This document shows positions 1 through 7,803 of a stretch of DNA of 64,000 nt, piece by piece. The notes under the pieces were generated by a model that was not told where the DNA came from, ran no database searches, and worked only from the letters and a program-made list of their open reading frames with translations. Each line of letters begins with the position of its first letter. The first letter of the stretch is position 1. The stretch is from Allosalinactinospora lopnorensis. GTDB lineage: Bacteria; Actinomycetota; Actinomycetes; Streptosporangiales; Streptosporangiaceae. The position numbers and the translations under genes are program-made. Location of the stretch: NCBI RefSeq assembly GCF_000981225.1, contig NZ_LAJC01000026.1, positions 1 through 64,000 on the forward strand, given 5' to 3'.

Positions 1-101
1 CGCCGGGGGCGCCGTCCGCGGCCTCGCGGCGCCGAGGTTTTCCGTGGACTCGCCGCGGGGTCACCCGGCCCGGCATCCGCCGGCGGCGCGCGCCCCGGCC
101 G

Positions 102-707
102 TCACGCTTTCATCTGCCGTACACGCGTGGAGACCTTGAGCGCGCGCAGCGGTCCGAGAGCGGCCAGCCGGCGTTCCACGGCCCGCGTCACGTCTTCGGC
201 CGGGGAGGCCGAGCTCCACGGTTCGGTACGCACCCGGACGTGCACCCGGCGCCTCCCCACGGAGACGCAGGCACTGCGCACTCCGTCGACATCGTGGGCC
301 GCCGCGGTCAGCGCCCGCCGCAGCGCGGACCGCTCCAGCCCCACGACGAGGTCCGGGGCGTCGGTACTCGGCGCGGTCCACGGTGCGCGCCCGGGCAGCA
401 GCGCCAGAACGATCAGTGCCAGGCCGACCACCGCCAGCATGACGGATGCCCCCTGCACCGGCGGATCGCTCCAGCGCGCCTCCCCCGTGTAGCCGGCGGC
501 GCCCTCGAACGGCAGGAGGCGCAATGGGTGGCCCGCGAGTCCGGAGATGACCTCGGCCGCGGCGACCCCGGCCAGGACCAGGATCGGCACACCGATGATC
601 AGTTCCGGCCAGGACCTGCGCGGCCGGAAGGTGCGCACGGCCACACGGTGTGCGCGCCGGACCGTGGCCGGTTCCGGCCGGCCCAGTACGTCTTCCACGG
701 TCGTCAC
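102..707 (-). CDS. DUF6286-type membrane protein
   Basis: A 201-residue protein of the kind often found beside Asp23/Gls24 envelope-stress genes in actinomycetes; its biochemical role is unknown. A basic N-terminus (residues 17-32) precedes a membrane segment at about 36-55 and a second at about 88-104. A soluble C-terminal region follows, with alternating strands ending in VSTRVRQMKA. I chose the GTG at 707 because a GGGGGAGAAG ribosome-binding site lies just upstream; the frame stays open to 902, but that extension is low-complexity Arg/Gly/Pro sequence typical of a chance reading. No Asp23 gene is visible within the window, though one could lie beyond the left edge. The family call rests on overall pattern only. 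Confidence 0.7.
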   Translation of the reverse strand: MTTVEDVLGRPEPATVRRAHRVAVRTFRPRRSWPELIIGVPILVLAGVAAAEVISGLAGHPLRLLPFEGAAGYTGEARWSDPPVQGASVMLAVVGLALIVLALLPGRAPWTAPSTDAPDLVVGLERSALRRALTAAAHDVDGVRSACVSVGRRRVHVRVRTEPWSSASPAEDVTRAVERRLAALGPLRALKVSTRVRQMKA

Positions 708-1047
708 GGTTTCTTCTCCCCCCTCCGCGTCCCGGACCGCTCCGCTCAGGGCAGGGCGGTACCACTCGACACACGTGTTGCGCACCGGCTCGGCGGCGAT
801 CCGCATCCGCCGCTTCGCGGGACCGCGGCGCGGCGGCCCGCGCCCCGGGATGGCGGCGCCCCCGGCACCCTGCGGGACGTCCTGCTCCCACCGCACTCGC
901 ACCCCGGTCGCGGCCTTCTCCGGCCGAATCGGTCACGCTCCTGCACCCTATAACTACTTATCGTAATCGCCAATGGCTGTGGGGTGATGATCTGTGCGGC
1001 CGCGCGAGACACCGGCCCGGCATATGGGCCGGAGCGGGAAGCGGAGG
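708..1047. other. Intergenic, no gene seen
   Basis: This gap lies between the DUF6286 gene and the 3' end of purU, both on the minus strand. The open frames here are Arg/Pro/Gly-rich in all phases and resemble no protein I know. A short AT-rich patch at about 950-970 could carry a promoter for the DUF6286 gene, but I see no convincing -35/-10 pair. Confidence 0.4.
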
Positions 1048-1929
1048 CTACTGGAACACCACCGTTTTCGACCCGTTGAGCAGCACCCGGCGCTGGGCGT
1101 GCCAGTTGACCGCCCGGGCCAGCGCCACCGACTCCATGTCACGGCCGAGAGCGGCCAGCTGTTCCGGGCTGTGGGTGTGGTCGACCCGCGAGATCTCCTG
1201 CTCGATGATCGGCCCCTCGTCCAGATCGGCCGTGACATAGTGCGCCGTCGCGCCGACCAGCTTCACCCCGCGGGCATGCGCCTGGTGGTAGGGGCGCGCC
1301 CCCTTGAAACTCGGCAGGAACGAGTGGTGGATGTTGATGATCCGGCCCGGCATCTTCGCGCACAGCTCCTCCGAGAGCACCTGCATGTAGCGGGCCAGCA
1401 CCACCAGGTCCACGTCGTAGGAGTCGACCAGCTCCAGCAGCCGCGCCTCCTGCTCCCGCTTGTTCTCCCGCCCCACCGGCAGGTGGTGGAAGTCCAGTTC
1501 GTAGGACCGGGCAAGGAACTCCAGATCGGGATGGTTGGACACCACGGCCACGATGTCGATGTCCAGCAGCCCGCTGCGCTGCCGGTACAGCAGATCGTTC
1601 AGGCAGTGCCCGAACTTCGACACCAGCACCAGCATGCGGGGCCGCACATCGCGCCGCCGCAGATCCCACTCCATGCCGAAGTCGCGGGCCAGGGACGCGA
1701 ACGCCCCGCGGAGCACGTCCTCGCCGACGGCCTCCCCCGCGGACGCGGGCTCGGCGACGAACTGGACCCGCATGAAGAAGCGGTCCGTGTACCGGTCTCC
1801 GAACTGCTGGCTCTCGGTGATGTTGCACCCGTGTCCGGCCAGCAGGGTCGCCACCCCCGCGACGATCCCGCGGGTGTCCGGGCAGGACACCGTCAGCACG
1901 TATTCGCGATCACTCGCACGGTCACTCAT
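1048..1929 (-). CDS. purU: Formyltetrahydrofolate deformylase
   Basis: Hydrolyses 10-formyl-tetrahydrofolate to formate and tetrahydrofolate in the cytosol, balancing one-carbon pools and feeding formate to purine synthesis. The 293-residue protein has the family's two-part build. An N-terminal ACT domain (about residues 8-85, starting YVLTVSCPDTRGIVAGVA) is followed by a formyl-transferase-type catalytic domain. That domain carries the signature NIHHSFLPSFKGARPY, with the catalytic His and the SxLPxFxG loop, and a later ATAHYV...DEGPIIEQ segment with the family Asp. Length is normal. It is a single gene on the minus strand, divergent from the amino-acid lyase. Confidence 0.95.
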   Translation of the reverse strand: MSDRASDREYVLTVSCPDTRGIVAGVATLLAGHGCNITESQQFGDRYTDRFFMRVQFVAEPASAGEAVGEDVLRGAFASLARDFGMEWDLRRRDVRPRMLVLVSKFGHCLNDLLYRQRSGLLDIDIVAVVSNHPDLEFLARSYELDFHHLPVGRENKREQEARLLELVDSYDVDLVVLARYMQVLSEELCAKMPGRIINIHHSFLPSFKGARPYHQAHARGVKLVGATAHYVTADLDEGPIIEQEISRVDHTHSPEQLAALGRDMESVALARAVNWHAQRRVLLNGSKTVVFQ

Positions 1930-2033
1930 AGGTCAGGCCCCCGGACGACTCCCGCTGATCAGCGCGGCTCTTCAGCGTATCCGCCCCCGTCCTTCCCCGC
2001 GGGTAACAACGCCCCCGAGTTGCGCGACCAAAA

Positions 2034-2048
2034 GTGAATATATTTCAC
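2034..2048. promoter_or_regulatory. Inverted repeat ahead of the lyase gene
   Basis: GTGAA-TATAT-TTCAC, a five-base inverted repeat in an unusually AT-rich pocket between purU and the lyase gene. It lies 22 bases before the ATG at 2071. Possible operator or promoter element; the spacing between GTGA and TCAC is seven, so it does not fit the six-base CRP spacing. Confidence 0.3.
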
Positions 2049-2070
2049 AAAATATGGCATGCTGCACACC

Positions 2071-3275
2071 ATGAAAAGCGTGCAGAAGCAGTACGACGCG
2101 GCGACGCGGGACATCGAACCGCCGTTCGCCATCGTCGATCTGACCGCCTTCCGATCCAACGCGGCCGACCTCGTCCGCCGCGCGAACGGTAAGCCCATCC
2201 GGGTCGCCAGCAAATCCGTCCGCTGCCGGCACCTGATCAAGGAGCTCTCGCCCTCCCCGGCTTCGCCGGGATCATGGCCTACACCCTCCCCGAAGCCCTC
2301 TGGCTGGCGGCCGGCACACCCGACGGCCCCCTGAGCGACGACATCCTCGTCGGCTACCCCACCGCCGACACCCGCGCCCTCGCCCGGCTCGGCCGGGAGC
2401 CCCTCCTCGCGCGGAGCATCACCGTCATGGTCGACGACCCCCACCACCTCGACCTGATCACCCGGGCCAACCCGGACCCGGTCCGCCCCATCAAGGTCTG
2501 CATCGACATCGACACCAGCTGGCAGCCGCTCGGCCCCCGCCTCCGCTTCGGCACGCACCGCTCCCCGGTGCGCACCCCCGCCCAGGCCGCGGCGCTCGCC
2601 CGCGCCGTCACTCGCCGGCCCCAGCTCCAGCTCGACGGCATCATGGCCTACGAGGCCCAGATCGCCGGCGTCGGCGACGCCCCGCCCGGCCACCCCGCCT
2701 ACGGGCATGCGCTGCGCTGGTTCCAGCACCGCTCCCGGATCGAGCTCGCCCGCCGCCGCGCCGCCGTCGTCCGCGCCGTCCAGGACATCGCCGACATCCG
2801 CTTCGTCAACGGCGGCGGCACCGGAAGCCTGCACACCACGGCCCGCGAACGCGCCGTCACCGAGCTCGGCGCGGGGTCCGGCCTCTACCAGCCGCGACTG
2901 TTCGACCACTACCGCGGTTTCACCGCAACGCCCGCGGCGCTCTTCGCCCTCCCGGTCGTGCGCCGCCCCGCCCCCGGCGTCGCCACCGCGCTCGGCGGCG
3001 GCTACCTCGCCTCCGGAACCGCCGACTGCCAGCGGTTACCCCAGCCCTACCTGCCCGCCGGCCTCTCCTTCAGCCCGACCGAAGGGGCCGGCGAGGTCCA
3101 GACACCGCTCATCGGCGCCGGCGCCCTCGCCATCGGCGACCGCGTCTGGATGCGCCACGCCAAGGCCGGCGAACTCTGCGAACGCTTCACCGAACTCCAC
3201 CTGGTCGACGGCGCTCCGCCGCAGGTCGCCGCCAGCGTCCCCACCTACCGCGGCGAGGGGCAGGCCTTCCTTTGA
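2071..3275 (+). CDS. PLP-dependent amino acid deaminase/aldolase (alanine-racemase N-terminal fold), frame break
   Basis: A D-serine-deaminase/D-threonine-aldolase-like enzyme: a PLP barrel of alanine-racemase N-terminal type expected to cleave or deaminate a D-hydroxy amino acid. The N-terminal part (PPFAIVDLTAF...RVASKSVRCRHLIKEL) carries the cofactor lysine in RVASKSVR. It breaks frame at about 2245-2247, where one missing base (CTCTC for CTCCTC) would restore LLALPGFAGIMAYTLPEALWLA. From there the rest reads without interruption to the stop at 3275, ending in the metal- and substrate-binding C-terminal domain. Restored length is about 401 residues, normal for the family. The ATG at 2059 is also in frame; neither start has a good ribosome-binding site. 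I read the break as a sequence error, since nothing else is degraded. Confidence 0.8.
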
Positions 3276-3290
3276 CCCCTTGGGAGCAAC

Positions 3291-3328
3291 AGCGCGGGGG
3301 CGGAGTCGCCGGACTCCGCCCCCGCGCT
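3291..3328. terminator. Bidirectional terminator
   Basis: Perfect 17-bp inverted repeat (arms 3291-3307 and 3312-3328, loop GCCG) between the convergent lyase and DUF3618 genes. Confidence 0.8.
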
Positions 3329-3342
3329 CACGTACCGCGGAC

Positions 3343-3747
3343 TCAGCGCCTCTTCGAACGCCGCCGCCACATGACCACCAGGCCGACGGTGACCACCAGA
3401 CCCGCTCCCAGGCCGAGCAGCACCGCCTCGGTCGGCACCGCGCTGCGCGAGGCGTAGGTCGAGACGACCTCGTCGTCGCCCTTGAGCAGGACGCTCCCCT
3501 CAGGGGGCTCGACGACGTGGCTCTCCAGCCGGATCGTGCCGTCCCCGGTCGCCATGGCACGAGCACCGCCGGCCAGGTGCACACCGGTGTCGCGCATCCG
3601 CTGCCAGCCGCGCCGCGCCACGTTCCGGGGGCTCGTACGGTCGACGATCTCATCGACCGCCCACGCGAGCCGCCGCTGCGTCCGCTCGATCTCCGCCTGT
3701 ACACCGGCCGGATCCCGACGCGCTTCCGCAGGGTCGCGTCCCTCCAT
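3343..3747 (-). CDS. DUF3618-type membrane-anchored protein
   Basis: A 134-residue protein. The N-terminal half (about 14-60) has the DUF3618 pattern: a helix starting VQAEIERTQRRLAWAVDEIVDRTSPRNVARRGW, usual in small actinobacterial envelope proteins. A single membrane segment near residues 107-125 (AVLLGLGAGLVVTVGLVVMW) ends in a basic tail RRRSKRR, suggesting a cytoplasmic C-terminus. Function is unknown. It lies 17 bases downstream of the phosphatidyltransferase gene on the same strand and is probably co-transcribed with it, which hints at a membrane or envelope role. Confidence 0.8.
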   Translation of the reverse strand: MEGRDPAEARRDPAGVQAEIERTQRRLAWAVDEIVDRTSPRNVARRGWQRMRDTGVHLAGGARAMATGDGTIRLESHVVEPPEGSVLLKGDDEVVSTYASRSAVPTEAVLLGLGAGLVVTVGLVVMWRRRSKRR

Positions 3748-3764
3748 GCAGCCGCTCCCTTTCG

Positions 3765-4844
3765 CTAACGCAGGGTCGCCTGAGAACCACTCGCGGCCGG
3801 CTCCCGCCGCTCGGCCACCTCATCGTCAGACGGACGCCTGTACCCCAACGCGCCTTCGATTCCGTCCACGACACGGAAGAAATCCCGCGTGGACAACCAC
3901 AGTTTATAGACAACCGCAATCTCGAACGCGAGAAGCACAACGCCCACCACGACGGTAATCCACCCGATCGCCGCGGCCGACACGACCCCCGCCAGCGGTG
4001 CCAGGACGAAGACCGCCATCTGGAACTCGATGCCGCTGACCAGGTGGGTGCGGATCCGCCGGGCGCGCAGGAAGTCCCAGAACCGCTGGTACCAGGGAAA
4101 GCGGCTGCGGAACTCCTGGTGCAGGTCCACTTTCGGCAGCGCCACGTCCGGCTGCTTGCCGGCGCGGCGGTCGTAGGTGCTCTCCTTCTCCGTCTGCGTG
4201 CGCAGGATCTGCTCCAGCACGGCGATCCCGTGCCGCAGCACCGCCTGCTCACCCTGGTCGCTCATCGGGCGCCGGCCGGCGGACGGCGCGTCCTCCGCCG
4301 GCTCCAGCATGGACAGCGTCGCCCGCGACCGCTCCAGCGCTCCCGCGAGGTGCGAACGCATCTCCCGGCGCACCTTGTAGACCTGCAGCGCGTTCAGGTA
4401 GCGCAGCATGTCGCCGAAGACGACGACGAGCGCCAGCCAGACGAACGCGACGTTGCCCGTCAGTACGTACTGCCCGCCCATCAGCGCGATCGCGCACACC
4501 AGGACCCGGAACCGGTCGAAGAGGTAGTCCATCCACGACCCGAACAGGGACTCCCGGTCCGTCAACCGCGCCAGCTTGCCGTCCATGCAGTCCAGCAGGA
4601 AGCACAGGTAGTACAGCACCGCGCCGGCTATGAGGAACTGCCACAGGCCCAGCGCGAAGCAGGCCGCCGCCCCAAGCCCGAAGAACAGCACGGCGACCGT
4701 CAACTGGTTCGGCGTTACCGAGGTCCGGTTGGCCACCAACCGGACCAGGCGCACCGCCAGCGGATCGACCATCCACACGGTCCACCAGGAGTCCCGGTCC
4801 CGGCACGTGCGTTCCCTGACATCGTCCAGAGTGAAACCAGCCAT
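3765..4844 (-). CDS. CDP-alcohol phosphatidyltransferase family membrane protein
   Basis: Transfers a substituted phosphate from a CDP-alcohol to an acceptor alcohol in phospholipid or polar-lipid synthesis, at the cytoplasmic membrane. The hallmark D-x3-DG-x2-AR-x8-G-x3-D-x3-D motif is complete: DCMDGKLARLT followed by ESLFGSWMDYLFDR. Hydrophobic helices lie on both sides, including LTVAVLFFGLGAAACFALG before the motif and two more near the C-terminus. The protein is 359 residues from the ATG at 4844, which has a GGGAG site 12 bases upstream. That is longer than minimal family members because of a hydrophilic insert (about 180-240) between the motif domain and the C-terminal membrane pair. 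The substrate cannot be read from the sequence. Confidence 0.85.
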   Translation of the reverse strand: MAGFTLDDVRERTCRDRDSWWTVWMVDPLAVRLVRLVANRTSVTPNQLTVAVLFFGLGAAACFALGLWQFLIAGAVLYYLCFLLDCMDGKLARLTDRESLFGSWMDYLFDRFRVLVCAIALMGGQYVLTGNVAFVWLALVVVFGDMLRYLNALQVYKVRREMRSHLAGALERSRATLSMLEPAEDAPSAGRRPMSDQGEQAVLRHGIAVLEQILRTQTEKESTYDRRAGKQPDVALPKVDLHQEFRSRFPWYQRFWDFLRARRIRTHLVSGIEFQMAVFVLAPLAGVVSAAAIGWITVVVGVVLLAFEIAVVYKLWLSTRDFFRVVDGIEGALGYRRPSDDEVAERREPAASGSQATLR

Positions 4845-5203
4845 CGTTGCCTGAACTCCCAAACGCGAAGCGGACGTGCCTCCGGTCCAATAGCGCCGAC
4901 CTTGAGCGTCGAGAGACGGGGACGTGGCACACGCGTCTACGCACAAGGTGTCGGCCGGTGGTGGCGAGGCCGGATGCACGGATCTGCTCAACGATAAGTG
5001 ATGAGTCAGCGGAATGGCGGCGCCCCCGGGGAACCGAACACAGATCGAAACCGAAGGGCGACCGAATCCAACCCGCTCTGGAACAATCCGGCGCCATCCG
5101 GAAAGCCGCGCCCGCCCGAACATGCCGGTGTCCTCTCCGGCGGTCACCGCGCGCCCATAGGCTGGGACCGAAGCCGACCTCGGGAAAGGGAGCAAGGAAC
5201 ACG
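4845..5203. other. Divergent intergenic region
   Basis: Separates the phosphatidyltransferase gene (minus) from bcp (plus), so it should hold two divergent promoters. Frames crossing it are not protein-like, and I could not assign -35/-10 boxes with confidence. Confidence 0.4.
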
Positions 5204-5689
5204 ATGAGCGAGACCACCGTCCGCCTGGAACCCGGCGACACCGCCCCCGATTTCACCCTCGACGGCGCCGATGGCGATCCGACCAGCCTCAGCGAGGTCC
5301 TGAAGTCCGGTGGCAAACGGGTCGTGCTGTACTTCTACCCGGCCGCGATGACCCCGGGCTGCACCACGGAGGCCTGCGACTTCCGCGACAACCTCCGCGA
5401 GTTCGAGACCGCCGGGTTCACCGTCCTCGGCATCTCCCCCGACAGCCCCGAGAAGCTCGCCCGGTTCCGCGACAAGGAAGGGCTCACCTTCCCCCTTCTC
5501 GCCGACCCGCAGAAGGAGGTACTGCGCTCCTACGGCGCCTTCGGCGAGAAGAAGAACTACGGAAAGACCGTCCAAGGGGTGATCCGCTCCACCTTCATCG
5601 TCGACACCGACGCGAAGGTGCAGAAGGCCTTCTACAACGTGAAGGCCACGGGGCACGTGGACCGCATCAAGCGCGAATTGGGGCTGTGA
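5204..5689 (+). CDS. bcp: Thioredoxin-dependent thiol peroxidase (Bcp-type peroxiredoxin)
   Basis: Reduces hydrogen peroxide and organic hydroperoxides using thioredoxin or another dithiol, in the cytosol. The 161-residue protein has the thioredoxin fold with the peroxidatic cysteine in TPGCTTEACDFRDN. The second Cys of that CxxxxC pair is the resolving Cys of atypical two-cysteine Bcp proteins. The Pro/Thr of the active site (YPAAMTPGC) and the later strand STFIVDTDAKVQKAF are as expected. The ATG at 5204 has an AGGAA site eight bases upstream; the frame stays open to 4847, but that extension has no homology-like features. It stands alone between the phosphatidyltransferase gene and a tRNA gene. 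Confidence 0.95.
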   Translation: MSETTVRLEPGDTAPDFTLDGADGDPTSLSEVLKSGGKRVVLYFYPAAMTPGCTTEACDFRDNLREFETAGFTVLGISPDSPEKLARFRDKEGLTFPLLADPQKEVLRSYGAFGEKKNYGKTVQGVIRSTFIVDTDAKVQKAFYNVKATGHVDRIKRELGL

Positions 5690-5696
5690 CACGCGC

Positions 5697-5718
5697 CGGC
5701 CCGGCGCCCGCCGGGCCG
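5697..5718 (+). terminator. GC-rich hairpin after bcp
   Basis: Perfect 10-bp inverted repeat (5697-5706 with 5709-5718) starting a few bases after the bcp stop; no T-tract, as is usual for actinomycete terminators. Confidence 0.55.
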
Positions 5719-5817
5719 CCGCGACGACTTGCGGCTGCTCTGTCCCGACTGCCATTCTCAGAGCCGTAATTCTCCGATCGCTTGACGGACCGAACGGCAG
5801 CGATACGTCGAGCGCAC

Positions 5818-5891
5818 GGGGCCGTAGCCCAATAGGTCGAGGCACACGGTTTAGGTCCGTGACAGTGCGGGTTCGAGTCCCGCCGGCCCCA
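5818..5891 (+). tRNA. tRNA with UAG anticodon (Leu), short variable loop
   Basis: The cloverleaf folds cleanly. The acceptor stem is GGGGCCG (5818-5824) with CGGCCCC (5884-5890). The D arm starts GCCC (5827) and its loop contains GG. The anticodon stem is CACGG/CCGTG (5845-5849, 5857-5861), with loop TTTAGGT giving anticodon UAG at 5852-5854. The T arm is GCGGG-TTCGAGT-CCCGC. Discriminator base is A (5891) and CCA is not encoded. UAG reads the leucine codon CUA, but the variable region is only five bases (ACAGT), whereas bacterial leucine tRNAs have a long variable arm. The D stem has a C-A mismatch at its last pair. It may be a divergent or non-canonical tRNA. Confidence 0.85.
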
Positions 5892-5901
5892 CAATGGGTC
5901 T

Positions 5902-5952
5902 TGCGCTGGGGTTCCACAGACGGCCAGGGAACGGCATCCGAACCCCAGCGCA
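5902..5952 (+). terminator. Hairpin just after the tRNA
   Basis: Perfect 13-bp inverted repeat (5902-5914 with 5940-5952) around a 25-base loop, beginning 10 bases after the tRNA. Probably the tRNA terminator. The rest of the stretch to 6206 shows no gene, no integrase and no second copy of the tRNA 3' end. Confidence 0.5.
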
Positions 5953-6206
5953 GGGAACCGCCGTCAACCGTTGTGACGCGGGGGCACGTCGCGGCGGTCC
6001 AGCGTCGCTTTCTGGGCGACACAGGGACCCCGAAGTCACCCACTGAGGGCTCGAACCCGCTTCGCGCCGGAGAAACGAGTCAGCGCGAGCTTGCTCCGGT
6101 CGCAACTCCTTGGAGCGAACGAAACCCTCGGCGTCCGCAGCTAATGTCTGCCCATGGTCAGGTCGGGGTCGTCGATACCTTCGGGGGCCGGAGGCCGCGT
6201 AGCTGA

Positions 6207-6779
6207 TCACGGGTGGGCAGAGCGGTAGCGTGCCGCTTTCGCCTGGTTCCCGCAGGTTTTCATGCTGCACCACCGGCGACGTCGGCCGCGGGAGGTGTCG
6301 GTGAAGAACCAGCCACAGCGATCGCAGGAACGTACCGGTTGGGACGATGGGCTCAGCGCCAGCCTGACTCCGTGCAGCGCGAGGACGGTGAGCGCCCCCT
6401 GAGCGGTGAGGGGCGCCGTGGAGCCGTCCGGACCTACGGCGACGTCGCTACCGATGCCGCGACGCGCCGTATCGAGGAGATCGGCGAGGGCGTCCGCGGG
6501 GAGATCGCGACCATCCGTCTTCGCCTCGAAGATCCCCCAGAAAAGCTCACGCATCCTGCGCGCCTCGCACAGTGCGGTCTGGGAGCCGTCAAAGCGGTCT
6601 CGCGCGTCGTCGAGCGCCGGCAGCAGCTTGGCGTGATGGAGCCAGGCGGTCAGGGCGTTGGCGCTATCGAGAAGGTCGATGCCGATCTCCGGCGTGCGGC
6701 GGTAGACGGTGTTCGCGAAGTCGAGTGCGACGTCACCAGCGATGAAGTGGTCATCGCTCCAGGCGGTGGCGGTGTTCAT
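6207..6779 (-). CDS. CGNR zinc-finger protein with ABATE-type N-terminal domain
   Basis: A likely DNA-binding stress regulator of 190 residues. The N-terminal ABATE-like domain begins GDVALDFANTVYRR (about 15-28). The C-terminal CGNR zinc finger is complete: CDRCGWFFTDTSRGRRRRWCSMKTCGNQAKAARYR, with the pairs C-x2-C and C-x4-C and the CGN box that names the family. Family members are treated as transcription factors, but their targets are mostly unknown. Its start overlaps the stop of the GNAT gene by four bases (ATGA), so the two are translationally coupled. Confidence 0.88.
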   Translation of the reverse strand: MNTATAWSDDHFIAGDVALDFANTVYRRTPEIGIDLLDSANALTAWLHHAKLLPALDDARDRFDGSQTALCEARRMRELFWGIFEAKTDGRDLPADALADLLDTARRGIGSDVAVGPDGSTAPLTAQGALTVLALHGVRLALSPSSQPVRSCDRCGWFFTDTSRGRRRRWCSMKTCGNQAKAARYRSAHP

Positions 6780-7354
6780 CGGAGTGGGTATCGCATCACG
6801 GGGCGGTCGCTTCGAGGACGAGCGATCTCGGTGAACCCGGCGGCAAGGAACGCGCTGGCTATACCTGTCATCGCGTTGTCCGCGCCTGCCTTGCGGCCCT
6901 TCGCCGGTTCCACCGGATAGGCCTCGACCGTTCGTGTCTCGGCGGTTTCAGCGAGGTAGTCGCATACTGCGACGATCAACTCCGAACACAAGCCTTCCCC
7001 GCGATGCCCATTCTTGATGAGCAGGCACGTCAAGGAGATGACCGGCTCATCGTCGATCGGTTTCAGCAGCGAGGAGCGCTGCATGCGCGGGAAGTCCGAG
7101 CGGTCTCCGAACCCGCACCAGGCGACCGGTTCGTCATCCACGTACGCCACGACCCCCGGTGGTGTCTTGCGTTTGGCGAGATTCCGCATCGCGGCCTTGT
7201 TGCCGTCGCCCTTGCCCTCCATCCACTCCTCGATGCTCAGGCGCCAGTGCATGCACCAGCAGCCGCGGGCTCCGCCGTTGGTGCCCATGACGGTCTCGAC
7301 GTCGTCCCAGGTGTCCGACGTCAGCGGTCTGACCGTGATGTCCAGCGTGCTCAC
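6776..7354 (-). CDS. GNAT family N-acetyltransferase
   Basis: A 192-residue acetyl-CoA-dependent acyltransferase of unknown substrate. The fold is readable: the strand VISLTCLLIKNGHRGEGLCSELIVAVCDYL matches GNAT motif A, with the acetyl-CoA pyrophosphate loop as NGHRGEGLC in place of the usual RxxGxG/A. An unusual N-terminus, GTNGGARGCWCMHWRL, has a Cys-x-Cys pair typical of the subgroup with a CWCM(x)WR motif. The GTG start at 7354 overlaps the stop of the upstream hydrolase remnant (GTGA), so translation probably depended on that gene. It overlaps the CGNR gene downstream. Confidence 0.85.
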   Translation of the reverse strand: MSTLDITVRPLTSDTWDDVETVMGTNGGARGCWCMHWRLSIEEWMEGKGDGNKAAMRNLAKRKTPPGVVAYVDDEPVAWCGFGDRSDFPRMQRSSLLKPIDDEPVISLTCLLIKNGHRGEGLCSELIVAVCDYLAETAETRTVEAYPVEPAKGRKAGADNAMTGIASAFLAAGFTEIARPRSDRPVMRYPLR

Positions 7355-7754
7355 GAGTGAACTCCCGCGTGGTCGAGCACGTCACCGATGAAGGTGACGA
7401 GCAGTGTGCAACTTCGGTGGCGTGCGCCTCCAGCAGGAAGTGCCCGGCGTCGTAGAGGTGAGCTTCGAGGGAGGTCATCGATCAGGGCCTCGATCACGTG
7501 AGACAAGTGCCCGAAGGTGTACTCGTACTCATCGGGCGGCGGCGCATCCGAGAACCCGAAACCGGGTGTGTTCGGCGCGATCGCGTACACCTGCCCCCCA
7601 GCGTCGGGAGCACACCGCGGAACGAGTACGACGAGCCGGGGAAGCCGTGGAGCAGGAGGACCGCGGCCGATGATGGCACCCCCGCCTCGCGGTAGTGCGC
7701 CTTCACTCCGTCCAGCACCCGGAACAAATGCCTCGTCTTCGCTGCGTACTTCAC
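7351..7754 (-). pseudogene. Epoxide-hydrolase-like alpha/beta hydrolase, internally deleted remnant
   Basis: Two ends of an alpha/beta hydrolase survive without the middle. The first part (7754 to about 7480) reads RHLFRVLDGVKAHYREAG, then VLLLHGFPGSSYSFRGVLPTL with the oxyanion-hole HGFPG. After a frame break at the run of six C at 7594-7599 it continues APNTPGFGFSDAPPPDEYEY and HVIEALIDDL. It then jumps to the family's C-terminal piece LEAHLYDAGHFLLEAHATEVA, which holds the catalytic His, in another frame, and ends LLVTFIGDVLDHAGVHS. The nucleophile elbow, cap domain and catalytic acid region, roughly 150-200 residues, are gone. No activity is possible. The locus may survive because its transcript and overlapping stop feed the GNAT gene. 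Confidence 0.85.
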
Positions 7755-7803
7755 CGGACTCCCTATCGAGGCCAGGACCCTCCATGCTCCAGAATAACCG
7801 CAC

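Noticed and set aside
1-101. Start of a gene overlapping the DUF6286 stop (GTGA at 102-105)
   Set aside because: The frame beginning at that GTG closes after 14 codons at 61-63, so no gene can be supported at the left edge.
2034-2048. CRP site before the amino-acid lyase gene
   Set aside because: GTGA and TCAC are separated by seven bases, not six, so it does not fit the CRP pattern; listed only as an inverted repeat.
5892-6206. Possible attL site of an integrated element after the tRNA
   Set aside because: No integrase gene, and no second copy of the tRNA 3' segment was noticed elsewhere in the window.
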